Positions 6,989 through 7,304 of a stretch of DNA of 7,304 nt are shown here, piece by piece. The notes beneath the pieces are model-generated. The model worked only from the letters and a program-made list of their open reading frames with translations, was not told the DNA's origin and did no database searches. The DNA is from Planctomycetota bacterium. Lineage in GTDB: Bacteria; Planctomycetota; Planctomycetia; Isosphaerales; Isosphaeraceae. The position numbers and the translations under genes were made by a program. Location of the stretch: positions 1 to 7,304 of the forward strand of contig JAJYCH010000234.1 in the NCBI GenBank assembly GCA_021778575.1. The letters run 5' to 3'. Numbering within the stretch: the first letter of the stretch is position 1; every line of letters starts with the position of its first letter.

Positions 6989-7292
6989 AGGCTCGCACGC
7001 GCATTGCCAACCGTCCGCGCCCGCAGCCTGGCGCGGTGGCGGCCAGTCCCGGCCCGCGTCCGGCGCTCGGCAATCGCCTCATCAGCACGCGTGGCAGCGC
7101 CGATCCGGTCCGCTTCAGCACCCCCAGAGAAATCCCGCCCCAAACCAGCCCCCCAGCAACCAGGACGATCAAGCCATACAGACGGCTATGCGTCGGCAAG
7201 TGCATTCGGCCCGCAGCCAATCCCGTCAGCCAGGAAAAGACAATCCAGGTAACCACTCCTCCTGTGATCGCCGCACCCAGACACCGCCCCAT
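6984..7292 (-). CDS. Small hydrophobic protein of unknown function, possibly partial
   Basis: Reading leftwards from an ATG at 7290-7292, the frame gives 102 residues with two hydrophobic stretches, about residues 5-28 and 39-60, separated by a short polar loop (RMHLPTHSR). That pattern looks like two transmembrane helices. The remainder (about 61-102) is rich in Arg, Pro and Gly and looks less like real protein. The frame also stays open upstream to the window edge (preceding residues DYRE), so this may be the end of a longer gene running in from the right. I recognise no family. It is the most protein-like reading of this segment, but coding status is uncertain because the segment may be foreign to the rest of the window. 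Confidence 0.35.
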   Translation of the reverse strand: MGRCLGAAITGGVVTWIVFSWLTGLAAGRMHLPTHSRLYGLIVLVAGGLVWGGISLGVLKRTGSALPRVLMRRLPSAGRGPGLAATAPGCGRGRLAMRVRAW

Positions 7293-7304
7293 CTCGCGAT
7301 AATC

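Larger units (their letters stand above)
6736..7302 (+). pseudogene. MacB/FtsX-type ABC transporter permease, broken after ~82 residues
   Basis: Residues 1-82 are a good match to the N-terminus of MacB/FtsX-family permeases: a short basic cytoplasmic start, RNMTNRTARTVLTVLGLSVG leading into the first transmembrane helix (about residues 15-38), then GVAEGF and a GIDLVVVKGG strand opening the periplasmic MacB-PCD domain. Family members usually run to about 380-420 residues with three more helices near the C-terminus. Here the family-like sequence stops at about 6981. The frame continues as an Arg/Pro/Ala-rich tail with no permease character to a TAA at 7300-7302, making 188 residues. It lies 7 bp after the methyltransferase, so it was probably part of the same operon and may have exported the product with an ATPase encoded beyond the window. 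It is either a truncated gene or an assembly chimera; the start is chosen by family resemblance over longer upstream options. Confidence 0.6.

Noticed and set aside
6908..7252. Second + strand frame across the junction (114 residues)
   Set aside because: It begins inside well-matched permease sequence in the wrong frame. The translation is Arg/Ser/Ala/Pro-rich low-complexity sequence and does not restore the permease.
1..7304. CRISPR arrays, tRNA or rRNA genes, insertion sequences
   Set aside because: No regularly spaced repeats, tRNA-like cloverleaf, rRNA-like stretch, transposase motif or terminal inverted repeat was seen on either strand.

Overview
The window looks like part of a secondary-metabolite or specialised-lipid gene cluster from a GC-rich bacterium. 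My best guess is a planctomycete of the Isosphaeraceae/Gemmataceae type. That rests on the GHSSGE-type acyltransferase fused to a dehydratase and a phosphopantetheinyl transferase, on the moderately high GC of most genes, and on the MacB/FtsX-type permease. It comes from recalled family resemblance, not from a search.

Layout, all convincing genes on the + strand: (1) positions 1-3119, the 3' part of a large polyketide/fatty-acid-synthase-like protein whose 5' end lies outside the window. Its visible domain order is acyltransferase (AT), a variable AT-rich linker, a double-hotdog dehydratase (DH), and a C-terminal 4'-phosphopantetheinyl transferase (PPTase). (2) 3116-3382, a free-standing acyl carrier protein (ACP) that overlaps the synthase by ATGA. 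(3) A 65-bp AT-rich spacer holding a possible promoter. (4) 3448-4293, an alpha/beta hydrolase. (5) 4290-5069, a short-chain dehydrogenase/reductase (SDR), again overlapping by ATGA. (6) 5113-5871 and 5883-6728, two related SAM-dependent methyltransferases in tandem; the second carries an N-terminal zinc-ribbon-like module. (7) From 6736, the N-terminus of a MacB/FtsX-type ABC transporter permease.

How they may work together (inference): the AT loads acyl groups onto the ACP, which the built-in PPTase would activate. The DH, and the SDR acting as a trans ketoreductase, would process the growing chain; the hydrolase would release or trim it. The methyltransferases would decorate the product or a linked quinone-like acceptor, and the permease may export it. 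No ketosynthase is visible, so it should lie upstream, in the same protein or a separate one. The arrangement resembles a dispersed version of enediyne/PUFA-type iterative synthases, in which DH and PPTase are also fused at the C-terminus.

The right end is anomalous. The permease reads like its family only to about position 6981. The last ~320 bp do not continue it in any frame I can recognise. On the opposite strand they encode a short protein with two hydrophobic segments. Either a real rearrangement or a chimeric assembly join lies near 6982.
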